From positions 62,001 through 126,000 of the forward strand of contig JBDTEO010000006.1 of assembly GCA_039922495.1 (NCBI GenBank): a stretch of DNA of 64,000 bases, in the 5' to 3' direction. Of this stretch, positions 16,605 to 23,885 are shown one piece after another (position 1 is the stretch's first letter; each line of letters opens with the position of its first letter). Under the pieces are notes generated by a model. That model ran no database searches. It was given only the letters and a program-made list of their open reading frames with translations, and had not been told where the DNA came from. Both the position numbers and the translations under genes were made by a program. Origin of the DNA: JALYYC01 sp039922495. Its GTDB lineage: Bacteria; Chloroflexota; Dormibacteria; CF-121.

Positions 16605-16793
16605 CTATTTACCCGACCGCAGCGCGCGCACCGTCGAGGCCAGCGCGAGGATGATGGCGAGAAGAGCCAGCCCAACCGCATAGCCCACGCCCGGACGACC
16701 GGAAATGATCAAGGTGAGGCCGACGAGAAAGGCCAGGAGCCCGATGGCAATGCCGGGCCAGCGCCGCCGAAGCCGCTGCCTCGCGTCGATCAG
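16605..16793 (-). CDS. Small two-helix membrane protein, uncertain CTG start
   Basis: The frame encodes about 62 residues: a short basic N-terminus (RQRLRRRWP), a first hydrophobic helix (GIAIGLLAFLVGLTLII), a turn with GRPGVGYA, and a second helix (VGLALLAIILALAS), ending in a basic tail. No ATG, GTG or TTG is available; CTG at 16793 follows an in-frame TAG. The topology is convincing as coding sequence, the start is not. It follows a same-strand gene whose stop is about 15 bp away. Confidence 0.42.
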   Translation of the reverse strand: MIDARQRLRRRWPGIAIGLLAFLVGLTLIISGRPGVGYAVGLALLAIILALASTVRALRSGK

Positions 16794-16807
16794 GCGATGC
16801 TAGCCGA

Positions 16808-17074
16808 TCAGCCGAGCGAAAGCTGGGCGAGGCGCGCTTCCCAGAAATCGAACCGAACCCGGAATTGCTCCGCGTCGGCAATTAGCATGGGCATGGCTTT
16901 CCGGCACGCCTCCCGCCGGGGGTCACCCGACAACCGTCCGCCGGCGCCTTGCATCAGTCGAAGGGTCTCGTCGAAGCTGGCTCGCTGGCGATAGAAGTCG
17001 CTCCAATGCTGGGCGTCAGGCCAGGAAACGGTATCGACATTCTCCCCGGGGGCACGGTAGTCCCGAGTAATCAT
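16808..17074 (-). CDS. Small hypothetical protein, family with FW-AR motif (copy 1)
   Basis: An 88-residue cytosolic protein, rich in charged and aromatic residues, of no family I recognise. It ends with a segment RVRFDFWEAR that closely matches the C-terminal segment of the next gene on the same strand (17150-17440), so the two are probably diverged tandem copies. The ATG at 17074 overlaps the stop of a 12-codon frame that begins at 17112, after a hairpin sequence shared with the other copy. Confidence 0.55.
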   Translation of the reverse strand: MITRDYRAPGENVDTVSWPDAQHWSDFYRQRASFDETLRLMQGAGGRLSGDPRREACRKAMPMLIADAEQFRVRFDFWEARLAQLSLG

Positions 17075-17149
17075 CCAGTCAGTTTGGTCCTGTCAGGCGC
17101 AGAAGTCATCCTCCGTTCGGATGAAGCGTAGGGAGGGGGCCTCCGATCG

Positions 17150-17440
17150 TCACCAGGTAGCCGGATTGCTTATTTCTCGAGCGCGGGCCTGCCAGAATTC
17201 GAACCGCTCCTTCCAGATCACCAGCCGGCGCCTCGTGGAGACCGTTTGCTGGTCGTCAGGCGGAAAGGCCACCGAGAGTTCCAGCAAGCTCGAGTACACA
17301 CGAATCCAGTGCCGGACCTCCCTGATATCGGCGATGTCGGCCGGCTCGTCCAGGAGGCGCGGCGCCACGGCGATGGACAAGACGGGCAACTCGAGGACCA
17401 TGGGATAGGAAGTCTGCGCTCGGAACCGGGGGCCTGTCAT
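17150..17440 (-). CDS. Small hypothetical protein, family with FW-AR motif (copy 2)
   Basis: A 96-residue protein starting at ATG 17440. It is mostly alpha-helical by appearance, with REVRHWIRVYSSLLEL in the middle and KERFEFWQARAREIS at the end. The C-terminal block RFxFWxAR is shared with the neighbouring copy 1. Immediately upstream the DNA has an inverted repeat CATCCG/CGGATG with a 5-nt loop, and copy 1 has a near-identical sequence. Function unknown. Confidence 0.58.
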   Translation of the reverse strand: MTGPRFRAQTSYPMVLELPVLSIAVAPRLLDEPADIADIREVRHWIRVYSSLLELSVAFPPDDQQTVSTRRRLVIWKERFEFWQARAREISNPATW

Positions 17441-17486
17441 CCGTCGTTCGGATGATTGCGACGGCGCCTGATCTAGCCTTACCCGC

Positions 17487-19067
17487 ATGGGATTCATCGA
17501 CCTGGTCGAGGTCGGATACACGTTCCCGGGTGGTCGAGTCCTTTTCGAGAACGTCTCGTTCAAGGTCCCGGACGGCCAGCGGGTTGCGCTGGCCGGCGCC
17601 AACGGCGTCGGGAAGACGACGCTGCTGCGGCTGATCGCCGAGCCGGACGCGGACCGAGTGGGCACGGTCCGGGTCATCGGCCGCCTGGCTCGAATGCCGC
17701 AGATGGTGCATCATCCGTCGTCGCGCTCGACCGTGCGGGAGCTGTTGCTCGCCCAGGCACCGGTCGGTCTTCTCCGAGCCGGTCGCGCGCTGCTCGATGC
17801 GGAGCATCGAATGACGGCGGATCCTTCGGAGGTGGCGGGAACCGCCTACGCCGAGGCCCTCCACGGCTGGAGCGAGCTGGGCGGGTACGACCTCGAGGTC
17901 ACCTGGAACACCGCGTCGATCGCCGCCATCGAGGAACCGTTCGACACCATCGGTGACCGCCTCGCGAACACGCTCTCCGGTGGAGAGTTGAAACGCGTGC
18001 TGCTCGAGGCACTGCTCCGCTCCGACGCCGACCTGCTGTTGCTCGATGAGCCGGACAACTTTCTCGACGTTGCCGGCAAGGAGTGGCTCGAGCAGGCGAT
18101 GACCGCCAGCCGGAAGACGATCCTTTACGTGAGTCACGATCGCGAGTTCCTCGCGAGCACCGCGACGCGGGTCGTGACCCTGGAGGCGAAGGGCGCCTGG
18201 ACGCATCCGGCGTCCTTCACCAGTTATGAAGAGGCGCGCCGTCAACGGATTGCCGGGCTGGAGGAGGACCACCGCCGCTACCAGGAGCAGCGCGGCGCGC
18301 TGATCACCACCCTGAAGGAGTATCGGCGTCGGGCGCAACAGTCCGATGGCTGGGGCCCCAAAGTCCGCGCGGCGCAGAGCCGCCTGCGGATGTTCGAGGA
18401 GAAGGCGGACCTGGCCGAGCGACCGCCGGAGCAGAAGGTCACCATCCGGCTGGGCGGCGGGCGCACGGGGACGATCGCGCTGCGCCTGAAGGAGCTCGCG
18501 TTACCCGGGCTGGTTCGCGCCTTCAGCACGGAGATCCTGTTCGGCCAGCGCCTGGGCGTCATCGGGAAGAACGGGACCGGCAAGAGCCACTTCGCCAGGC
18601 TGCTGGCCGGCCTGCCCGTCGAGCACACGGGCGAATGGATGTTGGGCGCCCGCGTTAAGGTCGGCTATTTTTCTCAAGTGCACGACTCACCGCATCTTGC
18701 CCGGGCGGCGCCCTTGACCATCCTCACGCGCGAGGGCCTCGACCGGACGGCCGCGATGGGCACGCTGCGCCGCTATGAGCTCGACGGCGCGGCCGACGTC
18801 CCCTTCGAGAAATTGTCCGGCGGTCAGCAGGCACGACTCCAGATCCTCGTGCTCGAGGTGCGTGGCTCGACCATGCTGGTGCTCGATGAGCCGACCGACA
18901 ACCTCGATGTCGCCTCGGCGGACGCCCTGGAGTACGCGCTCTGGAATTACGAGGGCACCATCATCGCGGTATCGCACGATCGCTGGCTCCTGAAGTCCTT
19001 CCAGCGCTTCCTGATCTTCGGTTCGGATGGGTCCGTCTCGGAGGCGGACGAACCCACCTGGAGCTAG
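17487..19067 (+). CDS. ABC-F family ATPase
   Basis: A 526-residue soluble protein with two ABC ATPase domains and no membrane segment, the hallmark of ABC-F proteins that act on the ribosomal E-site region (translation factors such as EttA or antibiotic protection factors). First domain: Walker A GANGVGKTTLLR, signature LSGGELKRV, Walker B LLLLDEPDNFLD. Second domain: Walker A GKNGTGKSHF, signature LSGGQQARL and LVLDEPTDNLD. A charged linker with RRYQEQRGALI separates them. The second Walker A has Ser-His in place of the usual Thr/Ser-Thr. Which ABC-F subgroup it belongs to cannot be decided by eye. Confidence 0.9.
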   Translation: MGFIDLVEVGYTFPGGRVLFENVSFKVPDGQRVALAGANGVGKTTLLRLIAEPDADRVGTVRVIGRLARMPQMVHHPSSRSTVRELLLAQAPVGLLRAGRALLDAEHRMTADPSEVAGTAYAEALHGWSELGGYDLEVTWNTASIAAIEEPFDTIGDRLANTLSGGELKRVLLEALLRSDADLLLLDEPDNFLDVAGKEWLEQAMTASRKTILYVSHDREFLASTATRVVTLEAKGAWTHPASFTSYEEARRQRIAGLEEDHRRYQEQRGALITTLKEYRRRAQQSDGWGPKVRAAQSRLRMFEEKADLAERPPEQKVTIRLGGGRTGTIALRLKELALPGLVRAFSTEILFGQRLGVIGKNGTGKSHFARLLAGLPVEHTGEWMLGARVKVGYFSQVHDSPHLARAAPLTILTREGLDRTAAMGTLRRYELDGAADVPFEKLSGGQQARLQILVLEVRGSTMLVLDEPTDNLDVASADALEYALWNYEGTIIAVSHDRWLLKSFQRFLIFGSDGSVSEADEPTWS

Positions 19068-19146
19068 CGGCATCAATCCCTTAGAAATCTCGTCTGCCGG
19101 TTAGCCAGGCTGCAAGAGGGCGGGGGAACGGCTCGTTTGTTCGAGC

Positions 19147-19365
19147 ATGGGCGCGGAACTGGACCTACATAGTGCGATTCCCGTCTCTGAACGTCTCATC
19201 ATCGCCTCCCGGACACGGGCGGTCACGGTCGCGACCGTCTTCGTGGCCGTAATGGTCCTGAGTGGCCTGGCGGCCGGGTGGCTCGATGGAAGTAATGTCG
19301 TGCCGATTGCAGCGACGGCAATTGGCGGGCTCACATGGTTTGGAACATTTGGCGGCCATCTCTGA
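19147..19365 (+). CDS. Possible small membrane protein
   Basis: A 72-residue frame whose middle (VATVFVAVMVLSGLAAGWL) would span the membrane, followed by a second weak hydrophobic stretch. There is no clear Shine-Dalgarno sequence. Downstream, up to the convergent protease gene at 19527, the only other candidate is a 29-codon frame (GTG 19422 to TGA 19511) with GGAAGG upstream, too short to judge. I see nothing else in that gap. Confidence 0.35.
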   Translation: MGAELDLHSAIPVSERLIIASRTRAVTVATVFVAVMVLSGLAAGWLDGSNVVPIAATAIGGLTWFGTFGGHL

Positions 19366-19526
19366 GTTGACTCGGAGCGCGGGCCCGGGAGGATTGCGTC
19401 TTTGTCAGGAAGGATGGGACGGTGGCCTTTCACGCGTCGATCGTGGTCATCGGTCGGGACCCGCTGCGCGCCCTTGCCAACTACCTCGGCGTGCCGTTCG
19501 CCTCGCTCTGACCCAATCGACGACCA

Positions 19527-20165
19527 TCAACGCGAGGCCGCGCTCGCCGCGGGGCGACGGCGCCAGGCGAAGAGAAGACTGGGCCCGAGGCTCAGGAACC
19601 CGGCCGTACTTGCGGCATGCACGACCACGGGGAGGAGCAGGGACGGCGGCCACGGTTGCCACAGATAAAGCAACCCGAAGGTGAATCCGGCCACGGTGGT
19701 GCCGGCCATGGCGCGCCATCCCCAGCGGCCGAGCAGATGATAGGCGCCGAAGATGAGGGTTGTCGCGGCCAGGGCGAGCCATGGAATCTGCCACCACCGC
19801 ATCAACATCCCCTGCATGAACCCCCGAAAGAACCACTCCTCGACGAACGCGTTGGGGACGGCGTAGTAGAAGGTTTGGAGTAGCAGGTCGGTGCGGTCCG
19901 GGACGAACCACCGGCCGGCGCGGCGCGACAGGTAGTCGGAAAAGGCGGCGGCGATCGCAAAACCAGCCAGGCTGCAGGGGATCGCGAGCACCACATCGCG
20001 GAGCAGGTGATGCTCCGTCAGCCCCAGCGCCGCCGGCGAGGTCCGGGTGATCACGAGGTACACGATGGGGATGCCGGTGAGCGGCACGAGACGAACCGGG
20101 ATGTCCCACCACATCCATCGCCAGCTATCCCGGATAGTCGTCCGGTGGACCGTCCCGCTGGCCAT
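19527..20165 (-). CDS. CPBP-family intramembrane metalloprotease
   Basis: This 212-residue integral membrane protein has several hydrophobic helices and the CPBP (CAAX protease and bacteriocin-processing) signature. EEWFFRGF contains the paired catalytic glutamates and arginine, and FGAYHLL holds the second motif histidine. Relatives cleave prenylated CAAX proteins or peptides, or protect against bacteriocins, but for stand-alone bacterial members the substrate is usually unknown. It is divergent from an MFS transporter. Start ATG 20165. Confidence 0.82.
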   Translation of the reverse strand: MASGTVHRTTIRDSWRWMWWDIPVRLVPLTGIPIVYLVITRTSPAALGLTEHHLLRDVVLAIPCSLAGFAIAAAFSDYLSRRAGRWFVPDRTDLLLQTFYYAVPNAFVEEWFFRGFMQGMLMRWWQIPWLALAATTLIFGAYHLLGRWGWRAMAGTTVAGFTFGLLYLWQPWPPSLLLPVVVHAASTAGFLSLGPSLLFAWRRRPAASAASR

Positions 20166-20228
20166 CGTCCCAGTCTAGACAGCGATTAGCGGTATCCTCG
20201 CACGCGATCGTCCGCTAGGCTGTTGACG

Positions 20229-21503
20229 ATGCTTGCTCGGGCAGCGTACCGCCGCGTGCTGGCGCGCGTTGGCAGTTTCAGCCCGGCCGCCCGACAATTC
20301 CTCGCCTTCTCCCTCTTGCTCTCGACCGCCTTCGCGATTTTCAATCTCATCTTCAACCTCTATATGAACGCGCTGGGATTCTCCAACGAGGTTATCGGTC
20401 TTTTCAACTCCCTTCCAGCCATCGCGCTGCTTCTCGTGGGCCTGCCGGCTGCCGCAATGGCGGACCGGCTGGGATATCGCCCGTTCTTATTCGGAGGCGG
20501 CGGCCTTGCCGTCGTGGCATCGTGTGTCCTGGCGGTCGTTCAATCGCGACTGCTCGCCGTGCTCGCCGCGGGGACCTTTGCATTGGCCGTGATCGTTTTG
20601 GGGGTGCTCGGGAGTCCTCTCCTAACCCAGTTGAGCAGCCAGACCGAACGTGTCGCGGTCTTCGCCTCCAACCAGTCGCTTGGGTGGATCGCCGTCCTCA
20701 TTGGAGACGTGGTCGGGGGCGTCATTCCGGAGGCAGCCGCGCGGATGGCGCACACCCCCTCTGCGTCCACCGCCGCGCTCCGATCGGCGTTCATTGCCAC
20801 AACCGTCCTGACCCTTCTGGGCCTGCCATTTCTGCTCCAGCTGGTCCGAGGATCCGACCTGAAGCCCGTGGCTAGCTTCCCGATGCGCGAGCTGCTGCAC
20901 TTCGACCTGGGCCGCTTCGGGCGCGTCCTTTTCCCAAGCCTCATTCTTGGGATCGCCGCTGGCATGTATCTGAATTTCGTTCAGCTTTACCTGTCGCAGC
21001 GGTTCGGCCTGACCGCGGGCCCGATCGGCCTGATCCTCGCGGTCGGTGCGGCGCTAACTGCGGTTGTCACCCTGGCGGCACCCGCCGTCGGCCGACGGCT
21101 CGGGATCACCCGAACGATCGGCCTCGCTCAGGTTGTCGGATCGCCGTTGGTGCTGGCGCTGGCGTTCCTGGCGGTTCTGCCGGTCGCCGTTGCCGTCATG
21201 ACCGTGCGGCAGCTGGCGCTCAATCTTCAAGGCCCGCTGGGCCAGGTGTTCGGTATGGAGTACGTCGAGGCGGGCCAGCGCGCCCGGCTTGCGACGGCCC
21301 AGGCGGTCGTCAGCGGGATCGGCGTTGGCGGGATTGGACCGCTGCTGAGCGGCTTCCTACAGGTGCGCGGTGGGTACCAGCTGGCCTTCTCGGTTAGTGC
21401 AGCACTCTACTTGCTTGCCGGCCTGACATTCCTGAAGTTGTTCGGCAGGGTTCGGCTCGCTTCCGAAACGGCAGTCAGTGGTTCGGTCTCGTCATCGAAA
21501 TAG
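20229..21503 (+). CDS. Major facilitator superfamily transporter
   Basis: A 424-residue protein with about twelve hydrophobic helices. The early loop between helices 2 and 3 reads GLPAAAMADRLGYRP, the MFS motif-A type, and a long central loop splits two six-helix halves. The start is taken as ATG 20229; a TTG two codons earlier is also possible. The substrate is unknown. No regulator or biosynthetic partner is adjacent; the divergent gene is a CPBP protease. Confidence 0.85.
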   Translation: MLARAAYRRVLARVGSFSPAARQFLAFSLLLSTAFAIFNLIFNLYMNALGFSNEVIGLFNSLPAIALLLVGLPAAAMADRLGYRPFLFGGGGLAVVASCVLAVVQSRLLAVLAAGTFALAVIVLGVLGSPLLTQLSSQTERVAVFASNQSLGWIAVLIGDVVGGVIPEAAARMAHTPSASTAALRSAFIATTVLTLLGLPFLLQLVRGSDLKPVASFPMRELLHFDLGRFGRVLFPSLILGIAAGMYLNFVQLYLSQRFGLTAGPIGLILAVGAALTAVVTLAAPAVGRRLGITRTIGLAQVVGSPLVLALAFLAVLPVAVAVMTVRQLALNLQGPLGQVFGMEYVEAGQRARLATAQAVVSGIGVGGIGPLLSGFLQVRGGYQLAFSVSAALYLLAGLTFLKLFGRVRLASETAVSGSVSSSK

Positions 21504-21603
21504 GAAGTGAGGCCGAGGTTTGGGCAAGGGACCTCTGATTTTCTCTAATCTCCAGGCATCCGTCCCGAAATCGGCCGAGGCGCTAGCTGCGTGAGGGATC
21601 CTC

Positions 21604-21633
21604 TTGACACAGACGACAAGCCCATGCTATGAC
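21604..21633 (+). promoter_or_regulatory. Promoter for the cNMP-domain gene
   Basis: A perfect -35 TTGACA (21604-21609), an 18-nt spacer and TATGAC (21628-21633) lie 40 bp before the ATG at 21673, which has GGGGAGGA just upstream. Confidence 0.6.
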
Positions 21634-21672
21634 GGGGCCGAAGAGTCGGGCTGAGCGTCGGGGAGGACCACC

Positions 21673-22305
21673 ATGCAGGACCGGGTAAGCGAGCCGAACA
21701 TCGTTGGCGGGGCCATTCGCGGCATTGTCGTTGGTGGGATCCTCGGAGCGATCATTGGGGGAGTCGAAGGCGCGCTCATCTCGGGTCTCGGCGTCGGGGT
21801 GGGTATCGCTACCGGTGTTGTTGCGGGGGCCGTCCCCGGAGGGGTGGTCGGCGCACTCCTGACCACACGAATTCACCGTGATCTCGTTCGCGCCTTCCCA
21901 TCTCTGACTGAGGAAGAGGCGGTTGGCGCATCGTCACACCTCGGGCGGATGACGGCACAGCCGGGCGAGACGCTGGTCCGCCAGGGTGACCTCGCGGAAC
22001 AGGTATACGTTGTCTCGCGTGGCGAGGTGGAGGTTATCCGCAGTGAGGCGGGCGTGGAAAGCCGCGTGGCGGTACTTGGTCCTGGCGAGTTCTTCGGCGA
22101 GATTGGCGTTATGCGCGAGACCCCGCGAACGGCCACGGTACGAGCATCGAAGCCGACCGAGGTGCTCAAGCTCGACAGCGCTGCCTTCAAGAGATTCGTC
22201 GGTACATCGAGTGGCCGGCCCGAGCTCGAAAAGACCGTGGACAAGCGTCTGGGCGACCTCGAGCGAACGCGCCAAGCTCCCCAGGGTCAAGAACCGGCGT
22301 CGTAG
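21673..22305 (+). CDS. Glycine-zipper membrane segment fused to a cyclic-nucleotide-binding domain
   Basis: The 210-residue protein has two parts. Residues about 8-65 are extremely glycine-rich with small residues every four positions (GGAIRGIVVGGILGAIIGGVEGA style), a glycine-zipper double membrane hairpin. Residues about 80-190 are a cNMP-binding domain: GETLVRQGDLAEQVYVVSRGEVEV, then GPGEFFGEIGVM with the phosphate-binding cassette continuing RETPRTATV. There is no DNA-binding domain, so it is not a CRP regulator. A membrane-tethered sensor or channel-like protein is possible. The cassette lacks the classical RTA triad in perfect form but has PRTATV, so cyclic nucleotide binding is plausible. 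Confidence 0.8.
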   Translation: MQDRVSEPNIVGGAIRGIVVGGILGAIIGGVEGALISGLGVGVGIATGVVAGAVPGGVVGALLTTRIHRDLVRAFPSLTEEEAVGASSHLGRMTAQPGETLVRQGDLAEQVYVVSRGEVEVIRSEAGVESRVAVLGPGEFFGEIGVMRETPRTATVRASKPTEVLKLDSAAFKRFVGTSSGRPELEKTVDKRLGDLERTRQAPQGQEPAS

Positions 22306-22313
22306 CTTCGAAA

Positions 22314-22385
22314 TAGGGGCGGAGAGGATCGAACTCTCGACACCCTGCTTAAAAGGCAGGTGCTCTACCACTGAGCTACACCCCC
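22314..22385 (-). tRNA. tRNA-Lys (UUU)
   Basis: A complete cloverleaf reads on the minus strand. The acceptor GGGGGTG pairs with CGCCCCT with terminal G-T, and the D-arm is GCTC/GAGC. The anticodon stem CCTGC/GCAGG has loop CTTTTAA and thus anticodon TTT, and the T-arm GAGAG/CTCTC has loop TTCGATC. The discriminator is A. The 3' CCA is not encoded. Confidence 0.95.
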
Positions 22386-22423
22386 GCCCCGAATTATAGG
22401 AAGGGGTGTTTGACGAGCTGGGC

Positions 22424-22570
22424 TCAGCCGCCGAACTTATTGAAGATGTTGAAGACCGGGGTGTAGGCCTGCGTGAATGCCTGCCAGCTCAGCCAGGCGA
22501 TGGTGAGCAGAATCCCGATGATCAGCACTGCTTCCACCATGTCGATCCAGTGGTGCATGTGCCGTGCCAT
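22424..22570 (-). CDS. 48-residue single-pass membrane protein
   Basis: A short frame starts at ATG 22570 with a perfect AGGAGG 9 nt upstream, stronger than that of most genes here. The product begins with His-rich MARHMHHW, then a membrane helix (VLIIGILLTIAWLSW), and ends with YTPVFNIFNKFGG. Its stop lies 38 bp before the 5' end of tRNA-Lys on the same strand, so the two may be one transcript. I do not recognise the family. Confidence 0.68.
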   Translation of the reverse strand: MARHMHHWIDMVEAVLIIGILLTIAWLSWQAFTQAYTPVFNIFNKFGG

Positions 22571-22662
22571 TGACCCAAACCTCCTGGAATGAGCGTAAGG
22601 CTGGTCGAAATGACCGTCAATAGGCCGAATGGACGTTCACCAGCTTGGTAGACTCCGAAGCC

Positions 22663-23235
22663 ATGCCGAGCACGCGAGCCGAGGCGTGGGAGACCCTGAA
22701 CGAATTCACCAAAACCCCGCACCTGATCAAGCACGGGCTGGGCGTCGAGGCGGCCATGCGCGCCTACGCCCCCCGTTACGGCGGCAATCTGGAGACCTGG
22801 GGCATCGCCGGATTGCTCCATGACTTCGATTACGAGCGTTTCCCCGAGGTGGGCGAGCACGCCGTCAAGGGGGCCGCAATCCTCAAGGAGCGCGGCTGGC
22901 CGGAAGAGATCTGGTACACGGTGCTGTCCCACGCCGACTACGCCAACGCGCCCCGCACGACGCCGATGCAGAAGGTCCTGTACGCCGCCGACGAGCTGGT
23001 CGGCTTCGTCGCGGCCGTCGCCCTCGTCCGGCCCAGCAAGGCTGTCGCGGACGTCGACGTGGCGTCGGTCAAGAAGAAGTTCAAGGACAAGGCGTTTGCC
23101 CGCGGCGTTCACCGGGAGCAGATTTTCACCGGGACGGAAGCGCTGGGCGTTCCGCTCGACGAGCACATCCAGGTCGTGATCGACGCCCTGAAGGCGAACG
23201 CCGAGCCGCTTGGGCTGGCCGGGGTCCCCGCCTAG
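22663..23235 (+). CDS. HD-domain protein (metal-dependent phosphohydrolase family)
   Basis: A 190-residue protein with a small HD domain: KHGLGVEAAMRAYA supplies the first histidine, GLLHDFDYE the HD pair, and VLSHADYAN a later histidine; DELVGF gives the final aspartate. Members hydrolyse phosphate esters such as nucleotides, and stand-alone ones with this HDFDYE variant are usually uncharacterised. ATG 22663 is chosen although a TTG six codons earlier is also in frame. The 3' end overlaps a convergent ABC gene by 4 nt. Confidence 0.8.
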   Translation: MPSTRAEAWETLNEFTKTPHLIKHGLGVEAAMRAYAPRYGGNLETWGIAGLLHDFDYERFPEVGEHAVKGAAILKERGWPEEIWYTVLSHADYANAPRTTPMQKVLYAADELVGFVAAVALVRPSKAVADVDVASVKKKFKDKAFARGVHREQIFTGTEALGVPLDEHIQVVIDALKANAEPLGLAGVPA

Positions 23236-23885
23236 TTCAGCTGTCCGTCCCGCATCTGCAGGACGCGATCGGCGCCGGTCAGCATCGCCGGATCGTGGGT
23301 GACGACCACGACGCTGCCCTGACGATCGGTGCGGTACTCGGCGAGCAGGTTGATCACGTCGCGGCCGGTCGCCTGGTCGAGGGATGCGGTCGGTTCATCG
23401 GCAAAGACGACCGCCGGTCGGTGGACCATTGCCCTGGCCACGGCCACGCGCTGCCGCTCGCCGATCGATAGCTCGTAGGGCCGATTCCGCATCTTGTCCC
23501 CGAGGCCCACCCGCCTGAGGAGTTCCTGGGCGTAGGCGGCCGTGTCGTGATTCCGCCTGACCGCGCCGACCATCACGTTCTCCAACGCACTGAGGTAGTT
23601 GATCAGGAAATGCTGCTGGAAGACGAAGCCGAAGCGGTGGCGGCGCAGCCGCATGAGTCCCGGGATCGACATCGCCCCGTACTCCTGCTCGTCGAACGTC
23701 ACGCTGCCCCTGGTCGGACGCTTCAGTCCCGAGAGCAAGTACATCAGGGAGCTTTTCCCTGAGCCGGACGGCCCGATCAAGCCGATGAAGCTGCCACGCT
23801 CGACCGCCAGCGACACGGTGTTGACCGCATGGGCGACGGAGGCGCCGCTGCGATAATCGAGGGCGAGGTCCTGGGCGCGAAGCAT
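23232..23885 (-). CDS. ABC transporter ATP-binding protein (LolD/MacB-like)
   Basis: This 217-residue ATPase has Walker A GPSGSGKSS, Q-loop FVFQQHFL, signature LSIGERQRVAVARA and Walker B AVVFADEPTASLD, typical of the lipoprotein-release/MacB-type group. It is translated from the same unit as the FtsX-type permease upstream, overlapping its stop by one base. Together they likely form an exporter or mechanotransmitter rather than an importer, since no substrate-binding protein is present. Confidence 0.9.
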   Translation of the reverse strand: MLRAQDLALDYRSGASVAHAVNTVSLAVERGSFIGLIGPSGSGKSSLMYLLSGLKRPTRGSVTFDEQEYGAMSIPGLMRLRRHRFGFVFQQHFLINYLSALENVMVGAVRRNHDTAAYAQELLRRVGLGDKMRNRPYELSIGERQRVAVARAMVHRPAVVFADEPTASLDQATGRDVINLLAEYRTDRQGSVVVVTHDPAMLTGADRVLQMRDGQLN

